A stretch of DNA of 64,000 bases from Micromonospora sp. RHAY321 (GCF_023896955.1 NZ_JAMHIW010000006.1:62001-126000), one strand, 5' to 3'; shown: positions 18,534-28,282, numbered from the stretch's first letter. Notes: a model not told the origin generated them from the sequence alone. Numbers and translations: made by a program.

Positions 18534-19430
18534 CTACGACGTGATGTCCTTGCGGGTGAAGCGCCAGAAGGCCAGCCCCCAGAACAGCGTCGCGTAGCTG
18601 ATCGCCGAGATGCAGCCGCGGACCACGTCGTCGGTCTGCACCGGGGTGGAGAGCAGCCCCAGCCAGGCGGTGCTGAAGTGGGTGGGCAGGAAGTCACGCA
18701 GCGCACCGAGGGCGGTGATCTGGTCCAGGATGCTGGACAGGATCCACAGCAGCACCGCGCCGCCCACCGCGCCCAACGCGGCGTCGGTGGTCACCGACAG
18801 CAGGAACGCCAGACCGGCCACCACCAGCAGAACGACCGCCAGGTAGCCGAGTACCGCCAGCAGCCGCAGCAGCCCCTCGGTCGGCTCCAGCTCGGCGGCG
18901 ACCGTGCTCCGCAACGGCGACCAGCCGTACCGGAGGGTGCCGGCGACCAGGGCGGTACCGGCCAGCAGCAACAGGGCCAGCCCCGAGTACGCGAGCGCGA
19001 CCACCAGCTTCACGGTGAGCAGCCGGGCCCGGGGCACCGGGATCGCCAGCAGGTACCGCAGGCTTCCCCAGCTCGCCTCGCTGGCCACCGTGTCGCCGCA
19101 GAACAGCGCGACGACCACCACCAGCAGGAACGATGCCGACACGAAGATCGAGAACAGGGTGAAGTTGAGCCCGCCGGAGGTGGCCAGGTCGACCAGGCTG
19201 GCGAACTCGTTGTTGCCGTTGTCGTCGTCGCCGCCGGAGTTGAACTGGAAGGCGACCAGGATGATCAGCGGCAGCAGCACCATGAACCCGAGCGCCAACT
19301 GGGTCCGGCGCCGCGACGCCTGACGGCGGAACTCCGCGCCGAACGGCAGGGTGGCCGACGGCCGGTAGCCCCGGGCCGCACCGGACGGGTCGGCGACGCC
19401 CACCGGCGCCTCGACGGAAGAACCAGCCAT
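18534..19430 (-). CDS. ABC-2 type transporter permease
   Basis: 298 residues with six predicted membrane segments, starting LALGFMVLLPLIILVAFQF, and a large extracytoplasmic loop rich in Asp/Gly/Asn after the first. SWGSLRYLLAIPVPRARLL is typical of ABC-2 export permeases. Its ATG overlaps the TGA of the upstream peptidase-ABC fusion by one base (TGATG), so the two are translationally coupled and should form one exporter. Substrate unknown. Confidence 0.92.
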   Translation of the reverse strand: MAGSSVEAPVGVADPSGAARGYRPSATLPFGAEFRRQASRRRTQLALGFMVLLPLIILVAFQFNSGGDDDNGNNEFASLVDLATSGGLNFTLFSIFVSASFLLVVVVALFCGDTVASEASWGSLRYLLAIPVPRARLLTVKLVVALAYSGLALLLLAGTALVAGTLRYGWSPLRSTVAAELEPTEGLLRLLAVLGYLAVVLLVVAGLAFLLSVTTDAALGAVGGAVLLWILSSILDQITALGALRDFLPTHFSTAWLGLLSTPVQTDDVVRGCISAISYATLFWGLAFWRFTRKDITS

Positions 19431-22294
19431 CACCGGTCACCGCTTCCCCGAGAGTTCTCGCCCACCAGGGCGAGGAACGCGTCCTCCAGGCGCCGCCGGG
19501 GCACCACCCGGTCCACTCCGATGCCGGCACGCACCAGCTCGGCCACCACCTCGCTGCGGGCCGTGCCGTTGGTGTCGACCACCAACTGGCCGTCGCTCTC
19601 CGGCAACACCCGGACCCCGTGCAGCCGGTCCAGCACCGCCCGCGCCGCCACCGGATCGGTGACGTCGAAGAGCACGCTGGGCGACTCGCCCACGATCTCC
19701 CCCACCGGCCCGGACGCCACGATCCGGCCCTTGTTGACCACCACCGCGTGCGTACAGGTCTGCTCCACCTCGGCCAGCAGGTGGCTGGAGACCAGCACCG
19801 CCCGACCGTCCGTGGCGTACCGCTGGAGCACCCGGCGCATCTCGGCGATCTGCGGCGGGTCGAGCCCGTCGGTCGGCTCGTCCAACACCAGCAGTTCGGG
19901 GAGACCGAGCATGGCCTGGGCGATGGCGAGGCGCTGGCGCATCCCGTGGCTGTAGTTCCTGATCTTCCGGTGTACGGAGTCACCCAACCCGGCGATCTCC
20001 AGGGCCGCGTCGAACTGTGCGTCCTCCCACGGGCGTCCGGTGGCCCGCCAGTACGCCTTCAGGTTGTCCAGGCCGGACAGGTGCGGCAGGAAACCGGGCC
20101 CCTCCACCAGCGCGCCGATCCGGGAGAGCACCGGCGAGCCGGGCACCAGTCGGCGGCCGAAGACGTAGATCTCCCCGGCGGTCGGCTGGGTCAGCCCCAT
20201 CAGCACCCGCAGGGTGGTGGTCTTGCCCGCGCCGTTCGGCCCGAGCAGGCCCACCACCTGACCCGGGTGCACCTCGAAGTCCACGTTCGACACCGCGACG
20301 AAGCCGTCCGCGTACTCCTTGCGCAGCCTGCGCACGGCCAGCGGCGTGTCCGCGTACTCCGGATGCACGGAGCGGTCCTGCCGGCGGTGCCGGCGGCGGA
20401 CCACGGCCACGACCACGACGAGGCCGATCGCGATGGCGGCGAGCAGACCGGCCAGCACCCAGCGCCACAGCGTCGCCGCGGTCGGAATCGGCTCGCCGCT
20501 GATCGTGGGCAGGCTGACCGCGCCGTCCGCCGCCACCGTGTAGACGGTGGGCTGGGCCGGTGTCGTGTACGCCTGGTCGGAGCTGGCCACCACCAGCCGC
20601 AGCCGGTGGCCGGCCTCGACCCGGCGGACGATCCCCGGCAGCGTCACGGTGACCGGGCGGGCGTCCTGCACCCGCTGCGGCAGGCCGGTGAGCCGGACCG
20701 GGGCGACCAGACCGTTCGGCAGGGTGGCCGCGCCCTCCGGGTCGACGTCGTAGAGCTTGACGAAGAGCACCGCCTCGCCGGTCGGCGACGCGGCCCGCAG
20801 GGTGACGGTGGGCGCGCCCGCCACGTCCACCGCGTCGGTCAGCGGCGCCGACTCGAACCGGGCGTGCTGGCCGGGCACGTCGCCGGCCACCCCGTCCAGC
20901 AGCGAGGCGAGCCCGCCGGCGAACGGGATGGAGGAGATGGCGGCCGGGTTGCCGTTCGGCGGGTTCGCGATCGGCTGTGCCGGGCCGGCGACCGCGACCT
21001 CCTGGCGGGCGTTACCGGTCAGGCCGGGGTAGTCGGCGCGGCGGAAGCCGGTGGCGACCAGACCCCGGTCGAGCGCGTCGAAGCCGGCGATCCGCGACCA
21101 GGTGAAGTCGTCGCCGGGAGCCCTGCCCTCGCCCTTGACGTAGTGGTCGAGCCACTGGACGGTCAGGAACTTCACGCGGTCCGAATCCGAGCGGGGGCCA
21201 GCGCCCCCGTCGTGCCCGCCGGTGAACCAGGCGACCCGCACCGGAGTGCCGGCAGCGGCGATGCCGCGCGCGTTGGCGTCCGCCTCGCCGAGCGGGAAGA
21301 GGGTGTCCGCCTCGCCCTGCACCAGCAGGGTGGGTGCCGTGATCCGGTCCAGTACGCCCGCCGGGCTGGAGCGGCGCAGCAGGTCCACGGCCGCCTGGTC
21401 GGCCCGCCCGGTGGTGGCGATCCGCAGGTACGCGGCGCAGACGTCGGCGGCGAACCGACCGCAGGACGGGTCGGCGGCGCCGGCCGGGGCACCACCTGGA
21501 CCCGTGCCCGGGCCGGAGCCCGGCCCGGGGCTGGGCGGGCCGGCGGAGGCCGGTGCGCCCTGCGGCTGGGCGGCGGTCCCTCCGGAGATCCCGGCCGGGC
21601 CGGTGCCCACGTTGCCGCCTCCACCGAAGAAGAGGCCGGCCCAGCCCTTCTTGAACACGCCCTCGGTCGGCGCCCCGCCGGTGCTCTCCGGCAGGAACGC
21701 CCGGGACAGGTCGTTCCAGGTGATCATGGGGACGATCGCGTCCACCCGACGGTCCTGGGCGGCCAGCAGCAGCGCCAACCCACCGCCGTACGAGCCGCCG
21801 ACCACGCCGACCTTCGGGTCGCCGGCCGCGTCCGTACGCACCTCCGGCCGGGCTGCCAGCCAGTCCAGCAGGCGCTGCGCGTCGCGAACCTCGTAGTCGG
21901 GGCTGTCCAGGTGGATCTCGCCGCCGCTGCGGCCGAAGCCCCGCGCGGTCCAGGTGAGCACCGCGTAGCCGCGCCCGGCGAACTCCTCCGCGTCGGACCG
22001 CACCGACTCCTTGGTGCCACCGAACCCGTGTGCCAGCAACACCGCCGGCACCTTCCGGCCGGACGACGCGTCGTCCGGCAGGTAGAGGGTGGTGTCCAGG
22101 TCCACCGGCTGGTCACCGGCCGGTCCGGAGCGGACGGTCAGCATCGCGCTCTCGGTGCGTACGCCCGGTCCCTGCGGCCACACCGCCCAGGTGACGGCGG
22201 CCGCCAACAGCACGACGACCACGGCTGCGGCGATCGCACGGCGGCGGGTGGGCAGTGCACGCCGGAACCACGCGGCCGGCGACGGCGATCTCAT
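19430..22294 (-). CDS. Fusion of X-Pro peptidase-like alpha/beta hydrolase and ABC transporter ATPase
   Basis: 954 residues. After a signal-anchor near residues 14-35 comes a CocE/S15-type alpha/beta hydrolase (about 40-590): the nucleophile is Ser168 in GGSYGGG, the acid is in QGEADTLFP, and the histidine is in TGGHDGG, followed by a jelly-roll-like part. A second membrane helix (about 615-640) leads to a cytoplasmic ABC ATPase with Walker A GPNGAGKTT (Lys691), signature YSHGMRQRLAIAQ, and Walker B LLVLDEPTDGLD. TACCGT 7 nt before the ATG (22302-22307 on the other strand) suggests a leaderless start. A Gly/Pro/Ala-rich insert sits near residues 240-270. Confidence 0.93.
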   Translation of the reverse strand: MRSPSPAAWFRRALPTRRRAIAAAVVVVLLAAAVTWAVWPQGPGVRTESAMLTVRSGPAGDQPVDLDTTLYLPDDASSGRKVPAVLLAHGFGGTKESVRSDAEEFAGRGYAVLTWTARGFGRSGGEIHLDSPDYEVRDAQRLLDWLAARPEVRTDAAGDPKVGVVGGSYGGGLALLLAAQDRRVDAIVPMITWNDLSRAFLPESTGGAPTEGVFKKGWAGLFFGGGGNVGTGPAGISGGTAAQPQGAPASAGPPSPGPGSGPGTGPGGAPAGAADPSCGRFAADVCAAYLRIATTGRADQAAVDLLRRSSPAGVLDRITAPTLLVQGEADTLFPLGEADANARGIAAAGTPVRVAWFTGGHDGGAGPRSDSDRVKFLTVQWLDHYVKGEGRAPGDDFTWSRIAGFDALDRGLVATGFRRADYPGLTGNARQEVAVAGPAQPIANPPNGNPAAISSIPFAGGLASLLDGVAGDVPGQHARFESAPLTDAVDVAGAPTVTLRAASPTGEAVLFVKLYDVDPEGAATLPNGLVAPVRLTGLPQRVQDARPVTVTLPGIVRRVEAGHRLRLVVASSDQAYTTPAQPTVYTVAADGAVSLPTISGEPIPTAATLWRWVLAGLLAAIAIGLVVVVAVVRRRHRRQDRSVHPEYADTPLAVRRLRKEYADGFVAVSNVDFEVHPGQVVGLLGPNGAGKTTTLRVLMGLTQPTAGEIYVFGRRLVPGSPVLSRIGALVEGPGFLPHLSGLDNLKAYWRATGRPWEDAQFDAALEIAGLGDSVHRKIRNYSHGMRQRLAIAQAMLGLPELLVLDEPTDGLDPPQIAEMRRVLQRYATDGRAVLVSSHLLAEVEQTCTHAVVVNKGRIVASGPVGEIVGESPSVLFDVTDPVAARAVLDRLHGVRVLPESDGQLVVDTNGTARSEVVAELVRAGIGVDRVVPRRRLEDAFLALVGENSRGSGDR

Positions 22295-22667
22295 GCGGCA
22301 CACGGTACGGGCCACAGCCTGAGCGTTGGCTGAGATCCGCCGTACGTCCGTCCGGTTGCCCCGATCGGCGACCGTACGGCTGCGACCGCGCACCGTCCGA
22401 CGCGGCCCAGTGAGTTGAGTTCGCATCACGTGAATTCCGATCTTCGGCGGATATCCACCTCGATCCCTTCATGTCACACCCGCCGATGGAACACAGCGTG
22501 CCGGCAACACGGACGAATAGTGACATCGCTCGAACTGACGCAAAACTGACTCACCGACGACCGGTTGGCCAACGGAGGGTTCGGTTAGTTTTCCGGTCCG
22601 GTGCACGGGACTCATCGGCGAAACCCGACACCGCGCGACCCCCTGCCCGACGCCGGAGGAGACACAC
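22295..22667. other. 373-bp divergent intergenic region
   Basis: Lies between the hydrolase-ABC fusion (minus) and the conservon operon (plus). The only elements I can support are the TACCGT box of the fusion gene at its left end and the GGAGGAG ribosome site at its right end. It is less GC-rich in its centre (22430-22600), where conservon promoters are expected, but no convincing -35/-10 pair or palindrome was found. Confidence 0.5.
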
Positions 22668-23855
22668 ATGACAGTCCCCGCGCCGCGGGTCCGTCGACGG
22701 CCGTCCATGGTGGGTCGGCTGCTGCCGCTGCTGCTGATCACGGCGCTGCTGGCGCCGGTGGGTCTGCTCCTCACGCAGACCTGGCGGCAGACCGGCGACG
22801 ACCGGGACCTGGCCGCCCGGGAACGGCTCGGCGTGCAGTACCTCCGCGCCCTCGCCCCGGTCACCGGCGCACTGGTGGACGCCCAGTCCGCCGCCGTCGG
22901 CGGCCGTCCCGTCTCCCGGGAGGCGCTGACCCGCGCGGTCGAGGAGGCCGCCGCGGTGGACGGCCGGATCGGCGCCGAGCTGCGCAGCCAGGAACGGTGG
23001 GCCGGGCTGCGGGCCAAACTGGAGGCGCTGCGCGACCGTGTCCCCACCGACCCCGAGTCCGCCTACACGGCGTACGGCGAGGTCAGTGACCTGCTGCTGG
23101 CCCTGCACCGCAAGGTTCGGGAGAGTTCCGGGCTGGTGCGTGACCCGGGCGCCGACTCCTTCTTCCTCCAGGACAGCGCCGGTCAGGAGCTGCCCGAGGC
23201 GGTGGTGTCCGCCGGCCGGCTCGCCGACCTGGGCACGCTCGCCGCTCGGCGTCCGGCGGACCAGCGGACCCGCAGCCTGTTGGAGCTGACCGGTCTGCGG
23301 GTTGCCGCCCTGACGCCCGCCACCGACCTGGTCGACAACCTGCGCGCCGCGGTGGACAGCTCGGAGAGCACGGACCTGGGCGCGAACGTGCTGACCCCGC
23401 TGGACACCTACCAGCGCTCGGTGGAGGCGCTGGCCGCCTCCTCCGCCCCGGCCGCCGGCACGCTGGACCCGGCCCGGCTGGCCGCCGCCCGGCTCGATGC
23501 CCACACCGCCGCCCTCCAGCTCCAGCCGGTCATCCTCGGTGAGCTGGACGCCCTGCTGGTCGAACGCATCGACGGGTTGGACCGGGACCGGTGGGTGACC
23601 ATCGGCGCCGGGGCAGCCGCCGTGCTGCTGCTGGGTTGGCTCGGCGCACTGCTGACCGCAGCCACCCGTCGGGCCCGCCGCCGGGCCGCCATGCCCGCCC
23701 CGCCCGCGCAGAGCCGCGACAGTACGCCGCCGGGCGACCCCTGGCAGCCGCCGGTCGGCGCCGGCCGACCCGGCGACGCGCGGCCGTTGCAACCGGTGGG
23801 CGCGACGCACAACCCGGAATCCGCCCAGTGGGGGCCCTTCGATGCTGCTCGCTAG
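22668..23855 (+). CDS. Two-helix membrane sensor protein without output domain, conservon-linked
   Basis: 395 residues. One membrane helix near 15-35 (LLPLLLITALLAPVGLLL), an extracytoplasmic all-helical region (about 38-300) and a second helix near 306-325 (WVTIGAGAAAVLLLGWLGAL) are followed by a ~65-residue Pro-rich cytoplasmic tail. The sensor part carries LGVQYLRALAPV and DPGADSFFLQDSAGQELPEA, reminiscent of paired four-helix-bundle sensors of methyl-accepting or diguanylate-cyclase proteins, but no HAMP, kinase or MCP domain follows. A GGAGGAG site precedes the ATG. It overlaps the kinase gene by 14 bp, so the two are coupled. Confidence 0.85.
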   Translation: MTVPAPRVRRRPSMVGRLLPLLLITALLAPVGLLLTQTWRQTGDDRDLAARERLGVQYLRALAPVTGALVDAQSAAVGGRPVSREALTRAVEEAAAVDGRIGAELRSQERWAGLRAKLEALRDRVPTDPESAYTAYGEVSDLLLALHRKVRESSGLVRDPGADSFFLQDSAGQELPEAVVSAGRLADLGTLAARRPADQRTRSLLELTGLRVAALTPATDLVDNLRAAVDSSESTDLGANVLTPLDTYQRSVEALAASSAPAAGTLDPARLAAARLDAHTAALQLQPVILGELDALLVERIDGLDRDRWVTIGAGAAAVLLLGWLGALLTAATRRARRRAAMPAPPAQSRDSTPPGDPWQPPVGAGRPGDARPLQPVGATHNPESAQWGPFDAAR

Positions 23856-26562
23856 GCTCCGGATCCGGGGCAAGCTCGCGCTGCTCGTGCTGATCCCCCT
23901 GCTCAGCATGGTCGGCCTCGCCGTGCCCGTGGTCCTCGACCGGGTGGCCGCGGCGCAGCGCGCCGACGACATCGCCGAGCGGGTGCGGCTCGCCAGCCGC
24001 GTCGGCAGCCTGGTGCAGGACCTCCAGCAGGAACGCATCCTGTCGGTGGGCTTCCTGCTCGGCCGGGTGGAACGCGCCGAGCTGATCCGCAAGACCGCGG
24101 ACGTGGACGACCGGGTCGCCGACCTGCGGGCCGCGGGAAGCGACGCGCTGACCGACCGGATCGACCACGCCCTGTACCGGGTTTCCAGCCTCGTCGACCT
24201 GCGGACCGCCGTGCTCGCCCGCTCGGCGAGCCCGACCCAGGTGATGGACGCCTTCGGCCCGGTCAACCGGGGAATGATCGAGTCGCTGCGGCTGCCGTTC
24301 AGCGTGGACACCGACACGCGGCCGGGCCGCCAGGTGCTGGCCCTGGACGGGCTGCTGCGGGCCGACGAGGGGCTGGGCGCCTGCGCCACCCTGATCGTGC
24401 TGGTCAAGGCGACGGACAGTCCACAGGCCAGCGCCGCGTACGTGGCGTGCATCGCCGCCCTCCAGGTGGACAGCCAGCGCTTCCGCGCCCTCATCACGCC
24501 CGAGCAGTTGACGGTGGCGCGGCTCAACGACGTGGCGGTGGCCGCCCGTACGAGCCCCGACTTCCTGGTCAGCAGCTCCCGGGACCCGGCCGGCGCGATC
24601 CGCGACGTGCCGCTGGACGCTCTCTTCCCGTCCGTCCGCTCCATGATCCGGCTCGGCCAGTTCGTGGAGAAGAAGCTGGTCGCCGACGTACTGGCCGAGG
24701 TGACCGCCGAACAGCGGCGGGCGCTGACCGCCGCGTACCTGGTCGGAGGCGCGGCAGCGCTGATCCTGGCGATGGTGGTGCTGCTCAGTGCGGTGGTCGC
24801 CCGGACGGTGGCCCGGCCACTGACCCGGCTCACCCTCTCGGCGGACCGGGTCGCCCGGCTCGCCGAGGCGGAGCTGGTCCGGGTAGCCGACGACGAGACG
24901 GAGATCGCCCAGCCGGTCCGGCTGGATCCGGTGGACATCCGCGCCCGCGACGAGATCGGGGACCTGGCGCGGGCCTTCGACCGCGTGCAGAGCACGGCGG
25001 CCCGGCTGGTCGAGCGGCAGGTCGCCGGCCGGCGCAACGTGGCGCAGATGTTCGGCCACGTCGGCCGCCGCACCCAGAACCTGGTGGGTCGGCAGATCGC
25101 GCTGATCGATCGGCTGGAGCAGCAGGAGGCCGACCCGGGCCGGCTGGAGCACCTCTACCGGCTCGACCACATCTCCAGCCGTCTCCGGCGTAACGCCGGC
25201 AGCCTCGTGGTGCTCTCCGGCTCGGCCGGGGCCGACGCGCACACCGCGCCGGTGCCGCTGGCGGACGTGGTCCGGCTGGCGCTCGGCGAGATCGAGGACT
25301 ACACCCGGGTGGAGGTGCGGGTGCCGGCGGGCATCTCGGCCGCACCGGCGGTGGTCGGCGACCTCGTGCTGGCGATGGCGGAGCTGATGGAGAACGCCAC
25401 GGTCTTCTCCCCGCCGCACACCCGGGTGCTGGTGGTCGGCGAGTCGTCCGGGCTCGGTGCACGGATCACGGTGGTGGACAACGGCATCGGCATGAACGAG
25501 CAACGGTTGGCCGAGGAGAACGCCCGGCTCACCCGCCGGGAACGCCTCGACCTGACGCCGACCGAGGTGCTCGGTCTCTTCGTGGTGGGTCGGCTGGCCC
25601 GCCGCCACGGCTGGACGGTGAACCTGGCCGCCACCCCCGGTGGCGGGGTGACAGCCCGGCTGGAGATCCCGCCGGCGTCGCTGGTGCTGCGACCTGCCGA
25701 CCGGGCCGGGGTCACCGTGGCACGGGCCGCGGTACCGGACCGGGACCGCCGCTCGCCGGCCGCGCACGACCGCGACCGGGGTACGCGGTCCCTCACGCCG
25801 GCCGCCCCAGCGGCTGCCGCCGGCTTCGACTCGGACCTGCTCAGCCGTGCCAGCCGCAGCCTGGAGTCGGGCAGGTCGTGGGACGCGTTCGGTGCCGGCG
25901 CCTCCGTACCGCGGCAGATCGGCGCGCCCGCCGACGCCTCGGCGGCGCCCGCCCCGGTCGACCTCCCGGCAACCGACTCGGGCCTCCCCCGCCGACCGGC
26001 GCGTGGCACGGCCGGCGGCCCGGGTATCGCCGGTGCCGGCATCGGCCAGCCGGGCCGTACAGGGCCGGGACGCCCGGAACCAACGGGTACGGCCGGCCCA
26101 CGGGTCCGGCAGCGGGTGCCCGGCGCGAGCCTGCCCACCACCGTCGCGCCGGTCGGGCCGGTGGACGCCACCAACGCCGACCCGGCCGCCGCCCGCGCGC
26201 TGGTCGAGGCGTTCCAGGCCGGCGTGCGACGGGCCGAGCGGAGTGTGCCGACGGCCGGAGCCGGATCGGCGGTGGTGGTGGACCCGGGCGTGACCCTCGA
26301 CCTGCCGGCCACGCCGGGCGGTCTCGGCCCCACGGCGGCGGACACCGACGGCTCGGCCGGGGCCACCTCGGGCCGGCCCCGGCTGAGCCGTCGGGTACCG
26401 GGAGCCAACCTCACCGTCACCCCGCCCTGCCAGGCGGCCAGCTCGCACCTCGGGGACCCGGCCGAGGTCCGCGATCTCATCAGGGAGTTCGAGGCGGGCG
26501 TCGCCCGTGCTCTGCGCGAAGTCAGCCCAGACCGTCGGAACGAAGAAGGATCATCACGGTGA
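23842..26562 (+). CDS. cvnA: Conservon sensor kinase-like protein CvnA (NIT-HAMP-HATPase)
   Basis: 906 residues. Membrane helix (about 12-32), a nitrate/nitrite-sensing-type helical domain (RVGSLVQDLQQERILSVGFLL), a second helix (about 298-322), HAMP, a dimerisation-like helix with LYRLDHISSRLRRNAGSL, then a HATPase: N-box ELMENATVFSPP near 515, DNGIGM near 547, GGGVTARLEIP. The last ~240 residues are low-complexity with two copies of an RVPGA(S/N)L element. The stop TGA overlaps the GTG of cvnB (GTGA). In Streptomyces conservons this protein recruits the small roadblock, DUF742 and GTPase partners encoded next; whether it phosphorylates anything is unsettled. Confidence 0.93.
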   Translation: MLLARLRIRGKLALLVLIPLLSMVGLAVPVVLDRVAAAQRADDIAERVRLASRVGSLVQDLQQERILSVGFLLGRVERAELIRKTADVDDRVADLRAAGSDALTDRIDHALYRVSSLVDLRTAVLARSASPTQVMDAFGPVNRGMIESLRLPFSVDTDTRPGRQVLALDGLLRADEGLGACATLIVLVKATDSPQASAAYVACIAALQVDSQRFRALITPEQLTVARLNDVAVAARTSPDFLVSSSRDPAGAIRDVPLDALFPSVRSMIRLGQFVEKKLVADVLAEVTAEQRRALTAAYLVGGAAALILAMVVLLSAVVARTVARPLTRLTLSADRVARLAEAELVRVADDETEIAQPVRLDPVDIRARDEIGDLARAFDRVQSTAARLVERQVAGRRNVAQMFGHVGRRTQNLVGRQIALIDRLEQQEADPGRLEHLYRLDHISSRLRRNAGSLVVLSGSAGADAHTAPVPLADVVRLALGEIEDYTRVEVRVPAGISAAPAVVGDLVLAMAELMENATVFSPPHTRVLVVGESSGLGARITVVDNGIGMNEQRLAEENARLTRRERLDLTPTEVLGLFVVGRLARRHGWTVNLAATPGGGVTARLEIPPASLVLRPADRAGVTVARAAVPDRDRRSPAAHDRDRGTRSLTPAAPAAAAGFDSDLLSRASRSLESGRSWDAFGAGASVPRQIGAPADASAAPAPVDLPATDSGLPRRPARGTAGGPGIAGAGIGQPGRTGPGRPEPTGTAGPRVRQRVPGASLPTTVAPVGPVDATNADPAAARALVEAFQAGVRRAERSVPTAGAGSAVVVDPGVTLDLPATPGGLGPTAADTDGSAGATSGRPRLSRRVPGANLTVTPPCQAASSHLGDPAEVRDLIREFEAGVARALREVSPDRRNEEGSSR

Positions 26563-27035
26563 CCAGCCCCTTCCTGCACGACAACGTCGACCATCAGAGC
26601 CAGTCCGGCGCCGTCGGTGACCTCAGCCCGGAGGCCCGCACGTTCAACTGGCTGCTGGACTCCTTCACCTCCAGCACGGCCGGCGTGCTGGAGGCGATCG
26701 CGGTCTCCTCGGACGGGTTGCTGATGGCCATGTCAGCGATCAAGGACCGCTCCAACGCCGAGCGGCTCGCCGCCGTCGTCTCCGGCATGACGAGCCTCGC
26801 CGGCGGCGCCGCCAGTTGGTACGCCCTGGGCGGCCTGAACCGGGTCATCGTCGACATGGCCGACGGCTACCTGCTGATCAGCGCGATCAGCAGCGGATCG
26901 GTCCTCGGCGTGGTCGCCGACCGGTCGGCGAACCTGGGCACCGTGGCGTACGAGATGACGCTCTTCGCCGGACGGGCCGGTGGCGCCCTCACGCCGCGCT
27001 TGATCGTCGAGCTGAAGAACGCCGTCCAGCAGTGA
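26559..27035 (+). CDS. cvnB: Roadblock/LC7 protein CvnB
   Basis: 158 residues from a GTG that overlaps the cvnA stop. The roadblock/LC7 domain covers most of it: TFNWLLDSFTSSTAGVLEAI, then VSSDGLLMAMSAIKDRSNAE, GGLNRVIVDMADGYLLIS and SGSVLGVVADRSANLGTVAY. Proteins of this family regulate the partner small GTPase. Second gene of the canonical cvnABCD order. Confidence 0.96.
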   Translation: MTSPFLHDNVDHQSQSGAVGDLSPEARTFNWLLDSFTSSTAGVLEAIAVSSDGLLMAMSAIKDRSNAERLAAVVSGMTSLAGGAASWYALGGLNRVIVDMADGYLLISAISSGSVLGVVADRSANLGTVAYEMTLFAGRAGGALTPRLIVELKNAVQQ

Positions 27036-27505
27036 CGCCCGACGTCGCCGGCGAGGATCCGGATCCGGAACCCGGGGTTCGGATCCGCCCCTACCTGCGT
27101 ACGCCGCCCACCGGTGGCGGCGCGTCGGCGGCGCTGCCCGAGCCGGGCGGTGAGGGGCCGGGCGGTCCCCGTCCGTTCGTCCTCACCTCCGGGCGGGTGT
27201 CCGGCGCTGATCCGGCGATCGGCCTGGAGACGCAGGTGACCGCCCGCGCGGACGGCGGCTGGTGGGCCGGCGCGCCGGCCGCCCTGCTGGCACCGGAGCT
27301 CCAGGCGATCATCGCGCTCTGCGTCGACCCGATCTCGGTGGCCGAGATCTCGGCCCGGACCCGGCTGCACTTCGGCGTGACCCGGGTCCTGGTCGGCGAC
27401 CTGCGGGCCGCCGGGCACCTGGACGTGCACGTCACCGACGCCGACGACGCCTACGACCCCGACCTCATCCTGCGAGTGATTGATGGACTCCGTGCGATCT
27501 CCTGA
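27032..27505 (+). CDS. cvnC: DUF742 protein CvnC
   Basis: 157 residues, GTG start overlapping the cvnB stop (GTGA). The N-terminal half is Pro/Gly-rich with RIRPYLRTPPTGGG; the C-terminal half is a winged-helix-like DUF742 domain (ELQAIIALCVDPISVAEISA, HFGVTRVLVGDLRAAGHLDV). Conservon component of unknown biochemical role that interacts with the GTPase in Streptomyces systems. It overlaps cvnD by 23 bp. Confidence 0.95.
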   Translation: MTPDVAGEDPDPEPGVRIRPYLRTPPTGGGASAALPEPGGEGPGGPRPFVLTSGRVSGADPAIGLETQVTARADGGWWAGAPAALLAPELQAIIALCVDPISVAEISARTRLHFGVTRVLVGDLRAAGHLDVHVTDADDAYDPDLILRVIDGLRAIS

Positions 27506-28244
27506 ATGGCCGGTCGCCCCACTCGGGGGGCTCGCCGGCAACAGCGCCGCCGCCCGCTACGGCACCTCGCCGGTGCCCGCTCCCGCGCTCGGACGCACCG
27601 ACCAGCCACCGGCCGCGCCAACACCGCCGTACGGGCAACCGACCGGTGCCGGGTCGCCGCCTCGGGCCGGCCGGCCGCCGGCCGCGCCTCCGGTCCCGGT
27701 GAAGATCCTGATCGCTGGCGGGTTCGGGGTGGGCAAGACCACCACGGTCGGCGCGATCTCCGAGATCGCACCGCTGACCACCGAGGCGGAGATGACGACC
27801 GCCGGGATCGGTGTGGACGACCCGGGCAACCGGTCGACGAAGACGACCACCACGGTGGCGATGGACTTCGGTTGCGTGACCATCGACCGCAGCCTGAAGC
27901 TCTACCTGTTCGGAACGCCGGGGCAGACCCGGTTCGGCTTCATGTGGGACGACCTGGCCCGGGGTGCGCTCGGCGCCCTGGTCGTCGTGGACAGCGCCCG
28001 GCTGGACGACTGCTTCCCGGCGATCGACTTCTTCGAGCGGGCCGGGCTGCCGTTCGTGGTCGGGGTCAACGCCTTCGACGGGCGGCTGGCCCTGGAGCTC
28101 GCCGAGATCCGGTGGGCGTTGGCCATCGGGGATCATGTACCCCTGGTGCAGTTCGACGCCCGGGACCGGCTTTCGGTACGGGACGCCCTGCTGGTCGTCC
28201 TGGACCGTGCGCTGGACCGGGCCACCCGGGACAGGAGGGCCTGA
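27483..28244 (+). CDS. cvnD: Conservon GTPase CvnD
   Basis: 253 residues. About 70 disordered Pro-rich residues precede a Ras-like GTPase domain: P-loop GGFGVGKTT (Lys85), a switch region with TTTVAMDFG, G3-like LFGTPGQTRFGF with Gln, and VGVNAFDG in the base-recognition position (N-x-F-D instead of NKxD, usual in conservon GTPases). I choose the ATG at 27483; TTG 27480 and GTG 27492 are alternatives. It completes the cvnABCD set. Confidence 0.95.
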   Translation: MDSVRSPEWPVAPLGGLAGNSAAARYGTSPVPAPALGRTDQPPAAPTPPYGQPTGAGSPPRAGRPPAAPPVPVKILIAGGFGVGKTTTVGAISEIAPLTTEAEMTTAGIGVDDPGNRSTKTTTTVAMDFGCVTIDRSLKLYLFGTPGQTRFGFMWDDLARGALGALVVVDSARLDDCFPAIDFFERAGLPFVVGVNAFDGRLALELAEIRWALAIGDHVPLVQFDARDRLSVRDALLVVLDRALDRATRDRRA

Positions 28245-28282
28245 GCCGACCGGCTCCGGCCGTGACGGGAAGGGGTGATCTG

